From positions 6,403,433-6,467,432 of the forward strand of contig NC_052676.1 of assembly GCF_016802725.1 (NCBI RefSeq): a stretch of 64,000 nt of DNA. Reading direction: 5' to 3'. Below the pieces are notes generated by a model that was given only the letters and a program-made list of their open reading frames with translations, was not told where the DNA came from and did not search any database. This DNA comes from Solenopsis invicta. Taxonomy: Eukaryota > Arthropoda > Insecta > Hymenoptera > Formicidae. Of the stretch, positions 35,601-47,186 are shown one piece after another. Both the position numbers and the translations under genes were made by a program. Position 1 is the stretch's first letter; each line of letters opens with the position of its first letter.

Positions 35601-36087
35601 AAGCAATATTTATATTTATATTTTTAATTTATTTATGTATTTTAAAGTCACATCAATTATAAATTTAGTTTAAAAGTGATATTCTACTTAATGCTTTTTG
35701 CTACCTTTTTCTCTCACATTTTCTTTTATTTGCAAAAATATTTATAAAGATATTTAAATGATTTTGTATAATTTTGATATTACTTTCATATATTAATAAA
35801 AATTAATAAATAATATTAAGATTGTAATTGAAAAGTCCTTGTTAATCAATTTATATAAAAATTTCTCAAATATCCTGCATTGGTATCATCAATATTAATA
35901 ATAAAATATAATTAAATTTTTAGGTTCACGATTTGGATATTTACAAACGAAAGTTGGACTCATATATCTTTTGTCAAAATATAAATTCAAACTTCATTCC
36001 CGAACTCCGGTGCCGCTTGCTTTCAGTGAAAGATCTGCGATTCTTGCACCGAAGAGTGGTGTTTACCTTACTATTGAACTACGATAA
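32685..36087 (+). pseudogene. cytochrome P450, CYP6-like (gene C), lacks I-helix and heme exons
   Basis: Exons equivalent to gene A exons 1, 2, 3 and 6 are present: 32,685-32,853, 33,203-33,569, 34,818 to about 35,151, and 35,924-36,087. Splice sites of introns 1 (GC donor GTAG/GCAAGT) and 2 (AAG/GTAAAT) are good. Exon 2 carries WLRYR of the C-helix. The exons coding AGFETS, EXXR, PERF and the heme Cys loop are missing: from 35,152 the sequence soon enters a GC-rich run (GCGCGCTCGCGCGCGCGC, 35,263-35,280), and from about 35,300 it matches gene A intron 5, so about 1 kb was deleted. Without the heme Cys no P450 activity is possible. Exon 1-3 phase and splice sites are otherwise kept. Confidence 0.88.
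34158..34214. repeat. two tandem copies of a transposon-terminus-like motif
   Basis: AAGGTGATACTAGAGTCATC followed by TGTAT occurs twice, at 34,159-34,183 and 34,190-34,214, in intron 2 of gene C. It differs by one base from the terminus AAGGGGATACTAGAGTCATG of the TTAA-flanked MITE at 63,329-63,806, so it is probably a relic end of the same family. Confidence 0.5.
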
Positions 36088-36247
36088 AATTATCATCTTC
36101 TTACGAATGAACTAACAATATTTTCCTTGACTTCATTACACGAAAAAAAAATTTTTATGTACAATTATATATCAAATGTGACCGTACATATTTAAATATA
36201 TAATTATATATCTATTTATACATAATTGTATGTAATTATATGTATTT

Positions 36248-36281
<34 letters not shown>

Positions 36282-36458
36282 GAATATTATTTCTATATAT
36301 ATATTTTTTTTAATTTAATATACCTCTATGCTGTTAATTTCCAAACATTCAAGAAAATTCGAAAGATTTTATTTTTCTAATTTTATAAATTATTTAAGTG
36401 TAATGCATAATATAAAAACTTTTTAAAATCTTAATTTAGTTTTATTAAGACTTGTTTT

Positions 36459-36883
36459 GTCAAAATTAGAATCACGATTCTCTCGCCGAACGAGCGCGAC
36501 AGATCAAGTCTTGATTGGCTGCCATCGGTCGACAAGACATGACCCTCGAAAGGGTAAGATTGGCCCACGCAAGGGTCACGGATCCATATATATATAGGCC
36601 GAGAAACGCCGTAAAGCTCAAATCGTTCTTGCGTTCACGAGTTTTCTTATTTTCACAAGTTTTATTGCGTTCGAATCAGTACTGATAAGGGAGCCAAGTC
36701 TCCAGTATGCCGATCCACGAGCGATAACCGTTAGCAATAATAGAAGCCGAGTCTTCATTTATAATACGTTGGCATAAGGACCGAGTTCTCTCCGTGTTTG
36801 TACGAGCGAATTTTGTGAGCAATAAATATCAACGCAACAAGACTCTTAAATATTCTCAGCGACCACGTTTAGGAATCCTGACA
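36459..36883. mobile_element. probable solo LTR
   Basis: 425 bp bounded by TGTCA and TGACA, with a TATATATATATAGGCCG promoter-like box (about 36,586) followed 40 bp later by a GTTCTTGCGTTC start-like region, and a GAGCAATAAATATC polyadenylation-type signal near 36,820. GC is clearly higher than the flanks. This is the layout of an insect Gypsy or BEL LTR. No internal region or second LTR is present, and 4-5 bp flanks (GTTT and TTAG) do not form a target duplication, so orientation (plus) and borders are provisional. Confidence 0.55.
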
Positions 36884-38529
36884 TTAGTAGCAAGAAATGA
36901 TGCGCTAAAACGCTGACAATTCTTGCATGCTATTTTTAAATAAAAAGCTATTTTGATAAAATAACATTGTAAATCGTTTTAATTAATTTGTAAAATTGTT
37001 CGAAAACTATTTTTTTTTATTGACAGTTGTTGATTAACTGCCAAAAAAGCAGGGGATCTTCTCGTGAATCGAATGCGGCCACAGGTGTTATATCTAGATG
37101 CCACTGCGGCCGACTCCCCAGCTTATAATTCAGTGAGACTTTTAGGAGCTGCTTATTGTAACCTCGAGACGAATACTCGTTCTTGTTCTTTTCAAACGTG
37201 ATGTGTGTGTGGAACTCTGTTTCACATAAAATTTTATTATTTTTACATGTAAATAACAATTTGTATTATTATTTAATCTTGTACATAAATTAAATGTTTA
37301 ATTCAAATTTAATCTTTTTTAAATCCTTTTTTTTACAAAGAAGATACAAGGAATATTTTTTTGTAAACTAAACATTTATTGCGTTTACATTAATGTATTC
37401 TGTTTTAATAAATCTATCTGGGTTCTAATTTTATTTTAAATCGCTCTTAATGCCGAATATTTTCAATGCAGGAATCCCGATCAGTTCGGATTACTTTTTT
37501 TAAATCGATTTTTATCACACATTTTTCATAGGGATACAATACGATTGCATTTCATTAATAGGGTATTTCATTTATAATTTTTTTTATATTATATTTTTTA
37601 ATAAAATGTATTTTTAATAAAATGTTTTAACTTCTGGCATGATTTTTTTTCCATCCCTCCATTAAACGATTCCTGGGAAATGATAACGGAATTGATGTCA
37701 AATTGACATCAATTTGACGTCAAAATCATTTCGATATTAATTTGATAGATTATTTCTCCTTGAATTATATAGTACCGAAAAGATGTTAATATCATTTATT
37801 AAATGTTGTATAGACGTTGATATTGACTTTCAAATAGCGTCAAAATTTTAACATTTTAACATCAATCTAAACATCAAATTTGATCTCATTTCAATTCATT
37901 TCGTCAAAATGATGTCGATTTGACGTCGATCCGTTTATCGTTTCTCCCTGGGTATCTATTAATACATTGAGAAGCTATTTTTATAATCATGTATGTGCAG
38001 CCATAAAAAAGAATGTTAAATTAACAGCATTAGAAAATAGTCTAGTTAAACGTTAAACGTTCAGAAGATTCTTTTCTTTCACAAAAAAGATTGATAAAAA
38101 CGTTAAGAAAATACGACAATCAATGTATTGATCGGATCGGCTTGACATAATGACAATTACAATGCCTTTTCGAACGGAAGTCTGAATGTTATGGAGTAGA
38201 ACGTGAGTTTTCACGTAGATAATATGAGCAAAAAGAAAATGAGAACTTGCGATACTATGTCAAAGACTATAATCGAAGATACCGGATGGGAAAACAATGT
38301 CCAATGAGTGATAATCGTCATTCAATATCGAAGGTATAATTGACGATAAAAATGCAATTTAATTTAAGTGGTGATAATCAAATCCAGATACTTTTATTTT
38401 CTGGAATCGTGAATCAAAAAACACGGCATAAAGAAAAGATGTGATAATGCGCCAGTTGAAATGAATAAAGCAATGAATACCGCTCCAAGAGCAACCAATA
38501 ATATTCTTCGCAGACAAAATTAGAAAACT
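36884..38529. other. intergenic
   Basis: No gene recognised. Contains one MITE (37,672-37,952). A minus frame at 37,017-37,259 has no recognisable domain. Confidence 0.5.
37672..37952. mobile_element. MITE with CCTGGG/CCCAGG ends
   Basis: Imperfect terminal inverted repeat CCTGGGAAATGATAACGG against the reverse of CCGTTTATCGTTTCTCCCTGG. The interior has repeated TTGACGTCAAA/GACATCAATTTGA motifs. About 280 bp, no ORF. Superfamily not assigned, target duplication not clear. Confidence 0.6.
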
Positions 38530-38629
38530 TTAGGATTAACTTCAGGACCCGGTTCCGCTTACTTTCAATGAAAAATCAGCGATTCTCGTAGCAAAAAATG
38601 ATGTACACCTTATTATCGAGCCACGATAA
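38530..38629 (+). pseudogene. cytochrome P450 last-exon remnant
   Basis: About 100 bp match the end of gene A and C exon 6: PVPLTFNEKSAILVAKNDVH and then LIIEPR-stop, followed by the shared ATAAAATTATCTTCTT 3' segment. The first 50 bp of that exon are not recognisable and no other P450 exon precedes it. It marks a fourth, almost lost, member of the tandem cluster. Confidence 0.8.
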
Positions 38630-38639
38630 AATTATCTTC

Positions 38640-41600
38640 TTACTAAAAACATTTCTCTTAATTTATTCCAAAAATACAAGATGTCAAAGTAAAAATCGTA
38701 TAAAAAGATAAATTTGTTCATTAATGTGTATTTGTTCTTGTCAACTTTTTTAATGTTTTTAGTTTTCTTATTAATACTATTCATTATGCTTTAGTATAAT
38801 AATAATGTATATTACAACTACATACTTTTTTATCAAAAATTGTATTGTAATTTTATTATCTTTTTATTATTAAGTGTCGGTAAAGATATTTTGGAAGCAA
38901 CAATAACATTTAAAATATAAGTTATATGTTTATTGGAATTCCTCTTGTGAATCATTTCTATACGTTATAATATTGCTCCAAGAATAATCTTTATTCACCT
39001 CGTGTTCTATTACGAATTAGTCAAACCTAATAAATGATTACTGTAGATCGCTACAATCGCTTTCTGTACCGACTGAGCAAAGAAATTTAAAAACAAGACC
39101 CACGGAAAAAAAGGTAATCGAAAAATCATCTTTCTTCACAATAACGTTCATCGTCAGTTACATGTTGCTTTCGCAACAAAAGCTAAAGGCACTTTATTAG
39201 AACTTGAATGGAATGTTCTACCAGAACCGGCGTGTGATAAAATAGTATTTGTAGTAAAGTAGAGTGCGGTGCAATGATTCGAAGAGCCTAGTAAATGACT
39301 GACTTATCGACGCCATAGTCTAACATTTATACAATATGTGGCGTTGGTAAGTCAGCCATCTACTAAGCTCTTTGAATTATTGCACCGCAAGTTACTATAA
39401 TACAACTATTACAGTAAATTAATAAATAAAAAAAATGTTAAAACAAAAAAAGAAAAAGTTTTCAAAAAAGTAAACAACCAGATTATTTGGAGGATCCGAT
39501 GAGTAAATCTAGAGACGTTCTAGTAAACTTTAGAAAAAGGTGTTTTTAAAAAATTATGGAACATATTTAACAACATTTATAAAAACATTAAAAATGTCAA
39601 ATATTTTTTTTTTAGTTAAAAAATGTTTATTTTGACGTTAAAAAAATATTTTTTAAACATTTAAAGAAAATGTTTATTAAAAAAACGTTTTTTTTAACCC
39701 AATGAGCAAAACAATATATTTTAAAAAAATTTTTAAAATATTTTATGCAATAGAAAAGTTTTTCGAAAATATTAAAATTAATGGAATCATGCCTCTTATT
39801 ACATTAAAAAAGTTTTAGTTTTAATATGGATGTTTTTTTTCAGGAACTTTCTTTCGGAAATTTCCAGTCACCTTTCCAAATCGTACATTCGCGGTGAATG
39901 ATGCTTGACCTCTGCGACTGCTGCGAACTGATTCCTTGTAATGATCTATAAATACTTCAAGAGTGCATATTATTGATAAATAAAAAGCGTATCATTTATA
40001 TAAACGTATGTATAAGTTATAATTTTTTGCTAATTTTCATAAATATTATTAAAACGTTTTTTAAATCAATTTTAAAATCAACAATAATTAAAAAATGAAT
40101 AGTTTAAATGTTATATAAATAATAAATAAATATAATTTTACGGATGAAAAATAAGTAAAAAAATTAATATTAAATAAACATTTAAATGCTAAAATTATTT
40201 TTTTAATTAAATAATTCATGATAAATAAATACCTAAACAATATTAAATAAACGTTTAAATAACGTTTGTAAGAAATTATTACTTTAAATGAATATTCAAT
40301 GAAAAAAATATAAGATAAATATACAATTAATGTTCAATAAATATTTTTAATATTGTGATTGAATTTAAATGAATCTTGTTCAAATAATTAATGTAAAATA
40401 AATTAATGTCGATTAAACGTTTTGTAAATAATTTTCAAATCATTATTTTAAATAAATTCATTATTTTAAATAAATAATTAATAGAACATAAATATTAAAT
40501 AAACGTTAAATAAATATTACATTAATATTTTTTCTGAATCACTATTAAAAATAAATAATTAATGTAAAATAAGTATTTAATAATTATTATTTTGATAATG
40601 AATTGTACAATAAACAATTATAATAATATTAACTAAATAATAAAAAAATAATTTAAATAGTGTTGTGTACTGATTCAGATGTCACACGCCGTTAAATGTT
40701 GCTAAAGGCTATCCCGAAATTTAAATATAATCTCAATTTAATTAGTTATTGGAAATATCAAAAACATAATCCCATCAGCAAATATAAACGTTTATCATTA
40801 AAACAATTATAACAAGTTTTTCACATATAGAATAATTAATATATTTAATATTTTGAACAAATGCATGATAAAAGCACAGACATCATTAACTTTTACTACT
40901 ATCGTCATGTTGCTCCTATGTTGTCAAAAATAAATAATTAAGCAAAATATTTTCCATGAATGGAAATCATTTTGTTGGTAACAAAATGAGCAACAGTTCC
41001 TCTCCGTCTGCTTTGAATCTGCTGACATAAAATGTCTCAAATCTGCTCTCGTGTTGTTAAATACTGACTACATATTTTATTTTCTATTTCTTATATTATT
41101 GAATGTATAACTACCTATTATGTTTTCCGCAAAGACATAGCGACTAATCAAAAATTCGTGCTTAGCATTAAGTTGCCGGGTTTTAGAAGACATACTTGTC
41201 TATCGATAAAACAAATAAAACATAAGATTAATAAGCTTATGTCAGTCACAGCGGTTCTTAGTACGCAATAATAATTTTTTAATTCTACAATCTTCAATCT
41301 ATTCAAACTGCACTTCACATATTCGTTGGACTTGAAACACAGTCATGAAGCCGGAATATGTAATATTGATTTAGAGTTTAGAGGCATATTATATAAAGAT
41401 CCCCCTTTCCCAGAAAAACTGTAAAAAACAAATGAATAAGTAATAAAATAAGAAACAAAAAAAACAAACAAATCATTCTGTGAGTTCGATCGACCCAGAG
41501 GAAATGGTTCCGAAAAGTAGTATCACGAATTGAAAAAAAAAGAAAAACAAAAAAAGATCGCAATCAGAAGCCCGAAAAGATCGTTGCCCAAAAAGACACT

Positions 41601-42151
41601 CTGTCTGAATGTTTGCATGGTTAATATCGAATTAACCACTCCTGACAGTAAAGACTTCTCTTAGTGGCCGTCGAATGGATGTTTACCATCAAAATTGAAT
41701 AAGCCCTAATAATTCGAGGTATACAGGTGCGAGGAAATCGAGCAACGACAATGCATTCTGACTGACAGTCACTCTTTATGAGAACGCTTGAAAATGAGAA
41801 CCATGGCCTTGGTACGAGCCAAGCATAATGAGATTACCCTATGAGCGACATCCTTGAAAAAAAGAACTGATAAAGTGCTTTCATAAACTGATTACTATAT
41901 CAAAAATTGATAAAATATCTTCAGTTACTGATATAGTAATAACAGTGCAGTACTTGCCCAGACAATTAAACGTGCAAAGGCAGGACTGAAGCACGCTGTG
42001 ATTCTTAATAGTTTCGATATCGTACTGGTAACGTACATATCAATGTTATCAAATTATATTAATTGCTTCAAATTGTATCACAATACCAGTACTATAAAAA
42101 ACTGTGTGTGCTGTTACTTTGAATGTGCACGGCTGTTTTGTGTAGAAATAT
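38640..42151. other. AT-rich intergenic region without genes
   Basis: 39,540-40,650 is extremely AT-rich with many AATAAATA/TTTAAA units. No ORF, RNA gene or splice-linked exon series was seen. One hairpin element lies at 39,265-39,388. Confidence 0.6.
39265..39388. mobile_element. hairpin MITE
   Basis: A 124-bp imperfect palindrome with arms GCGGTGCAATGATTCGAAGA ... ACTTATCGACGCCA and TGGCGTTGGTAAGT ... GAATTATTGCACCGC around a short AT loop. No coding capacity. Confidence 0.7.
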
Positions 42152-42376
42152 CCCTATAAGCGCGTAATATTATTTGATATTAAATAATATTCTTGGTATA
42201 TCCTTAGAATATTAAATGAATAATATAAGAATATACCAATAATATTAAATAATATTAAATAATCTTCCTGGAATATGATTAGATTGTTATATGAATATTA
42301 TATGTCCACTCCATATAATATTAAATAAATAACATTATTTAATGTTATTAAAATATTATTTGAGAAAAAAAATATT

Positions 42377-42560
42377 TTATAATGATATTCTGAATATTTA
42401 AAAGGTAATATTATTTAATATTATTAATAATATTTAAATATTATCTAACATTATAATGATATTCTCAATATTATAAAGTATCATTATTTAATATTATTTA
42501 ATATTATAATGATATTCTGAAAATTAAAGAGTAATATTATTTAACATTATTTAATATTAT
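42377..42560. repeat. subterminal repeats, DUF4806-gene end (left copy)
   Basis: Three degenerate units of about 75-80 bp built around ATAATGATATTCTGAATATT and TAATATTATTTAATATTATT. Mirror copy at 58,961-59,144. CACTA-like elements typically carry transposase-binding subterminal repeats; that role is inferred here. Confidence 0.65.
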
Positions 42561-42919
42561 AACAATTAAGTTATGTGATAGGTAATCGCTACTATGTATG
42601 AAGGATATATGGACAAATGGAAAAAATTATAAATTTCATTACTTTCATCAAATAAAATCTTTATTCATAATTTCGTATACTTTTAATTCGTTGAATAACA
42701 ATTCTAATCTTTTTATAAAAAAAAACAATTTTTTGAGAAACGGTATTTATAATTTAGATTATACAACTAAAGTATATCTCAATAAACAAAAATTAAAAAA
42801 AAATTATTAGACAACAAAGATATATATTAATAAACAAAAATTATAAACAAAAAAGGAAACGTATATGCATGACTTCTTTTTTTTCATAAAATTTTAAATT
42901 AAATGCTATAGAAAAATAA

Positions 42920-45554
42920 TCATTCTTGTCTCTTGTTTTTTAGTCGATCCGTTGCGTGAGCTAACCAAATTTTAATAGGTGCGCTTACATCCCCCTCAGT
43001 GACATCCTTGAACTTGCTTCTTACAACACCTAAAATTATCATAGAACGTAACTATAGAACGAAAAAATAAATTAAAACTTTGATAATGTAAATACATTTT
43101 GTTGTTAAAATGTAATGAAATTCAAAGAAAAAATTAAGTATATAAAATTTTGTGTCATGCAAAAAATAAAGTTTGAACGTGTCATTATTAACAATTTTAT
43201 AATATATTTCAAGAAATGTTTACTCCTTTAAATCTCGAAAAGCAGTATTAACATTTACATAAAAAATAGAATTTTTATTTTACTCATATGGAAAATAATT
43301 ATAAAAATTAAAAAATGGCATTATCAAATATTTTGTAATATGTTAACAACTCTACTTTTACATAAATAAACGATGTTAAAATTTCAAATTTAAGTAAATT
43401 ATAAGTCTATTCTTACCATATATTATTTTCCATAAAATCAATGTTTCAAATCTCTGTTTGTTTTCTTTTTGTCCAGTCCAACTGAATTTTGTAGCTACTT
43501 CATTTGTAAACAATGTTGTCATAATTCTCGTAACGGTTTTTTTCATAGTACTTTGTGAGTTGAAATAAAGTGCCGATTTCTGTAAAAAAAATAAATTTTG
43601 ATAACGGATATTTACAATGATATACCAATTACATTTCCAAAAAAAGTGGAAATACTGTAAAACTTAAAAAAATGTCCAAATTTTTCTAGATAAGTAAAAA
43701 ATATACAAGTATTATTGGATAATACGTTTATCTATACTTACAACTTGGTTTTTAAATGTCTCATCATGTTTTAATTGCTGTTCAATATCTCTTACGTCAT
43801 CGAGACTTTTCATGGGGAATTTTTCATCCAAGATTTTGTTGTCAGTATCATAAATCTGATTTTCCAATTGTTGAGAAGAATTGTGCAGTTTCTTTAACAA
43901 ACACTCGCAACTCTTTAAGCGATTAGTAATATCTATCAAACTACTAATCATGAATTTTTTGAATTTTTTTTTCTGTTTCTGGAAAAAAGTTAATATTTGA
44001 AAAAATTTTTAATTACTTATGAAAACAAAATTTTAAGTTATATAATAAGATTTGTTATACAATAATATTCTAAACATGAAATTTTTACCCGTAGCTTTTT
44101 TATTTCTGTTATATGCCAAACTTTTACCCGTAGCTTCTTGACTTTTGTTACATGCCAAATTTTTTACAACAGAGTTATTACTTGTATTTTTCCGAGGATT
44201 TGAATTGTTTGATTTGTGATACTCATCAATGTCTTCTTCAATCTCACTATTGGAATCTAATTTATTTGTGTCAATGTAATCCATATTTAAACTGGACACA
44301 GATATAATTTTTGAAGTTGGTGGTTCTGGATACGTCAATTGTGAAGGTTTTGTGAAGGTTTATTTTTTTGGCAATTTTGCAGCAACAGAAGCATCTTCAT
44401 TATCAGAAGCATTATCTTCAGATTCAGAAGTTAAAGTTTTCTTACAGCGTAATTTTCTTTTACGTTTATTTTCTTCTTCATCTGAAGCAGTATTAATGTC
44501 GGATATTTTCTCTGCTAATTTTTCCTTTTCTCGAGCCCTTGTATAAGTTTCTTTTTACCAAAAAAAATTATTTATTGTTATAATTATTTACAAATAAATA
44601 AAGTAGCGTCAAGTAATTATATATAATCATATATGAAATATAATCACTTACGAAAAGCATTTTATGTAAGTTACGTATTATAATTTTATATACAGGGTGT
44701 CCCAGACCAATGTATAAAGATTATCACGATGAGGAGGTATAATGCTTCTGATAAGTAATATAATTATAATAATTATATACAATTATGTACCGTAATTATG
44801 TATGGTCGTATATCATCTATAATTCTTATATAATGGTATATAAATGATCCTATATGATTATATATAAATTTGTTTTCCCGGGATTTTATTTAATTGTAAA
44901 ATTAAAAATTAATATATTCTAATGATGTTCTGCAAAATTAGATTTCTTTACTCAAATAATAAATATTAATTGTTCAATATTAAAGCTCTATTATTTTAAT
45001 ATTACTGCTTAAGTACAAAATTAAATATAACTACAAGAGTTTACTAGATTATTTTTTGACAATTATAAAGAGTGATATTTCAGAAATAATATTTATATAA
45101 ATCAATGATTCAGCATAGAATATGCATGATTAAAATTAAGAATTAAACCAATAATTAAATTCACGTTAAATTAAATTAATTTTACGGCCGAAATTATTGC
45201 AAGTCTAAATAAAGGTATACATAATTTAAGAATAGATAATGGGTAAATACAAACCTGCTGTTCCATATCTACATTCTATCTCGTATTTTTCCCATTCTAA
45301 GTTTACTTCGGCACAAGATTTAATTAAATTCATACGTTGTGCTATATTTATATCAGATGGCCAATATGTATATTTCTTGTCATTTGTTAACCATTGTTTC
45401 GGTACTGTAACTAAGCCATCCTTCAGTAAAACTATGTAAAATTTGTCATTTTTCTGTACTTTTTCTGGAAACAAATGGTAAAAATGTACGCACATGCTAA
45501 CATTTTGCTTCTTAGGTTATTTTATGCAATGTGGTACTTACCTATGACACTCAT
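42920..45554 (-). pseudogene. DUF4806-domain protein, left copy, disrupted
   Basis: Mirror of the intact right-hand gene (55,976-58,601) with the same splice sites. In exon 3 the poly-A run after the LP codons has lost two bases and an 11-bp piece (TTCACAAAACC register) was duplicated just downstream. The net change is +9, so frame would be kept beyond, but the reading enters a TAA directly after LPKK. Translation would stop before the coiled-coil and DUF4806 parts. Exons 4 to 6 are unchanged. Transcription would run away from the transposase gene of the same copy. Confidence 0.85.
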
Positions 45555-45635
45555 AATGCTAATTAATTATAAATACGTGGAAAAGTATTTCTAGACTTTT
45601 CCTTTGTCGAACGGAATTTCACTGTGTACTACTAA

Positions 45636-45773
45636 TGGCTCTGGCAGATCAGCGCGATTTGCGACACGCGACGTGCGATTATCCAATAGGCGTACGTCTT
45701 TTCAAAAAATTGTAAACGCCTATTGGATAATCGCGCGTCGCGTGTCGCAAATCGCGCTGGTCTGCCAGAGCCA
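45636..45773. mobile_element. 138-bp hairpin MITE inside left copy
   Basis: Arms TGGCTCTGGCAGATCAGCGC ... CCAATAGGCGT and ACGCCTATTGG ... GCGCTGGTCTGCCAGAGCCA around a short loop. Its mirror in the right copy is at 55,757-55,894, so it was in the element before the two copies arose. Confidence 0.8.
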
Positions 45774-46295
45774 TAAGTAGCCTATGCTGAACAACGTGTG
45801 TGCTGAGCAGCCAATGTAGTGTTGCCTTTACCAGCCATGCGCCGGCCGCGCTGTCCATGGAGGGGAGCTAGCAGTAATGCCGTTGAGGCGCCAATTTGCA
45901 GCCATCGAGTGCAGAAGGAACAGCACCCGCGGCATTCTCTCTCCACCAGCGGGTGCAGTTTCTTCTGCACTCGGTGGTTCAAATTGGCGCCTCAACGATA
46001 TCACTGGGAGCTAGTCCCCTCCATGGACAGCGCGGCCAGCGCATGGCTGGTAAAGGCAACACTACACTTGGCTGCTCAGCACACACGTGACACACGTTGT
46101 TCAGCACAGTTCAGCATAAGCTAGTTAGTAGTATGTACACAGTGAAATTCCGTTCGACAAAGGAAAAATCTAGAAATACGGTGCCACGTATTTATAATAT
46201 CTAATGCCACGTGGTCACATGTTCTGCAGCGTAGGCTAATTATAATAGTAGTACATTAATAGTAATTAAGTACTGTAATGTAATCAATTAGCATT

Positions 46296-46540
46296 ATGAA
46301 TGTCGTATTGCTAAGTACTACATTGTATGAAATAGTCCAATAAGCAAAATGTTAGCAGCATGCGCACATATTTTTATCATCTTTTTTAGAAAAAGAAAAA
46401 AGCGACATATTTTACATAATTTTATTGAACAATGGCTTGATTATAGTACCGAAACAATGATTAACTGATGACAAGGAGTATACATTTTGGCCATCCGTTG
46501 TAAATACAGTACAAAGTATCAATTTAATTAAAAGATTTTG
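46296..46540 (+). pseudogene. decayed inverted copy of DUF4806-gene exons 1 and 2 (left element)
   Basis: ATGAATGTCGTATTG followed by CTAAGTAC matches ATGAGTGTCATAG/GTAAGTAC of the gene, with the donor GT changed to CT. Then the exon 2 sequence (KSDIFYIILLNNGLIIVPKQ-like) runs until the conserved Trp codon TGG of PKQW, which is TGA here, and continues to DKEYTFWPS. It is clearly older than the palindrome, since both elements carry it (mirror 54,990-55,234, minus). Confidence 0.75.
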
Positions 46541-47186
46541 AAAGCAAAATTAATTCAAATCAATTTGCATTATAAGTGTCGTAAGTATATAAGTACTACT
46601 ATAGTACATATAGGTATAATTGTAATATAATAATTATAATATAATAATTATTTATGACATGTAAAATGGATAATCGCACTAGCGTTTATCCATTATTCTC
46701 GTTTTCATAACAAGATCATAACATAATCTCAAAAATGTAGATTTTAGTTGAAATAAATAAAATAGTATATTAAAATAATGAAAACTTCGTAGTTTCAAAT
46801 TTAAATAATTATAATGCCAAGCAAAAATTTATCCCTTTGAGAGTATATTTCTTTCTTTCTAATAATAAGACAAATATGTTGTTGATATTTTGTTTATCAC
46901 ATTGTTTTTAAAACATATAAATGTAAATGATGAATTTTTTATCCGATTATTTAAATTTGCGGACAGCGCGGCGTAAGTATTTAAATTTGCAACCACAAAG
47001 TTTCAATTTTTTTGATATTAAATTTGCTATTTTATTTATTTTAAGTAAAACTTACATTTTGGAAATTACATTATGATTTTGTTTTTACAATGAAATCTCA
47101 CTCTCTTAACATTTTAATTTAATATTAGATAAAAATGTAACAGGATAACGCTTTGTCAATTGAGTATATATTGCCGGATAACTTGT

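Larger units (their letters stand above)
45240..46540. repeat. nested inverted duplication of the DUF4806 promoter and first exons (left copy)
   Basis: The gene's 5' end (45,240-45,635, minus) reappears inverted at about 46,125-46,540, with the shared ATTCCGTTCGACAAAGGAAA stretch next to the centre on both sides. The centre (45,785-46,110) is a GC-rich palindrome with arms ACCAGCCATGCG-CGGCCGCGC and GGCGCCAATTTG-AGCC. A 138-bp hairpin (45,636-45,773) interrupts only the left arm. Mirror in the right copy: 54,990-56,290. It forms the intergenic space between the two divergent genes and thus probably contains both promoters. Confidence 0.75.

Noticed and set aside
45782..46124. GC-rich ORFs of 64-101 codons on both strands (and mirror at 55,406-55,748)
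   Set aside because: They lie across a palindromic promoter region and overlap each other in sense and antisense; open frames follow from base composition.
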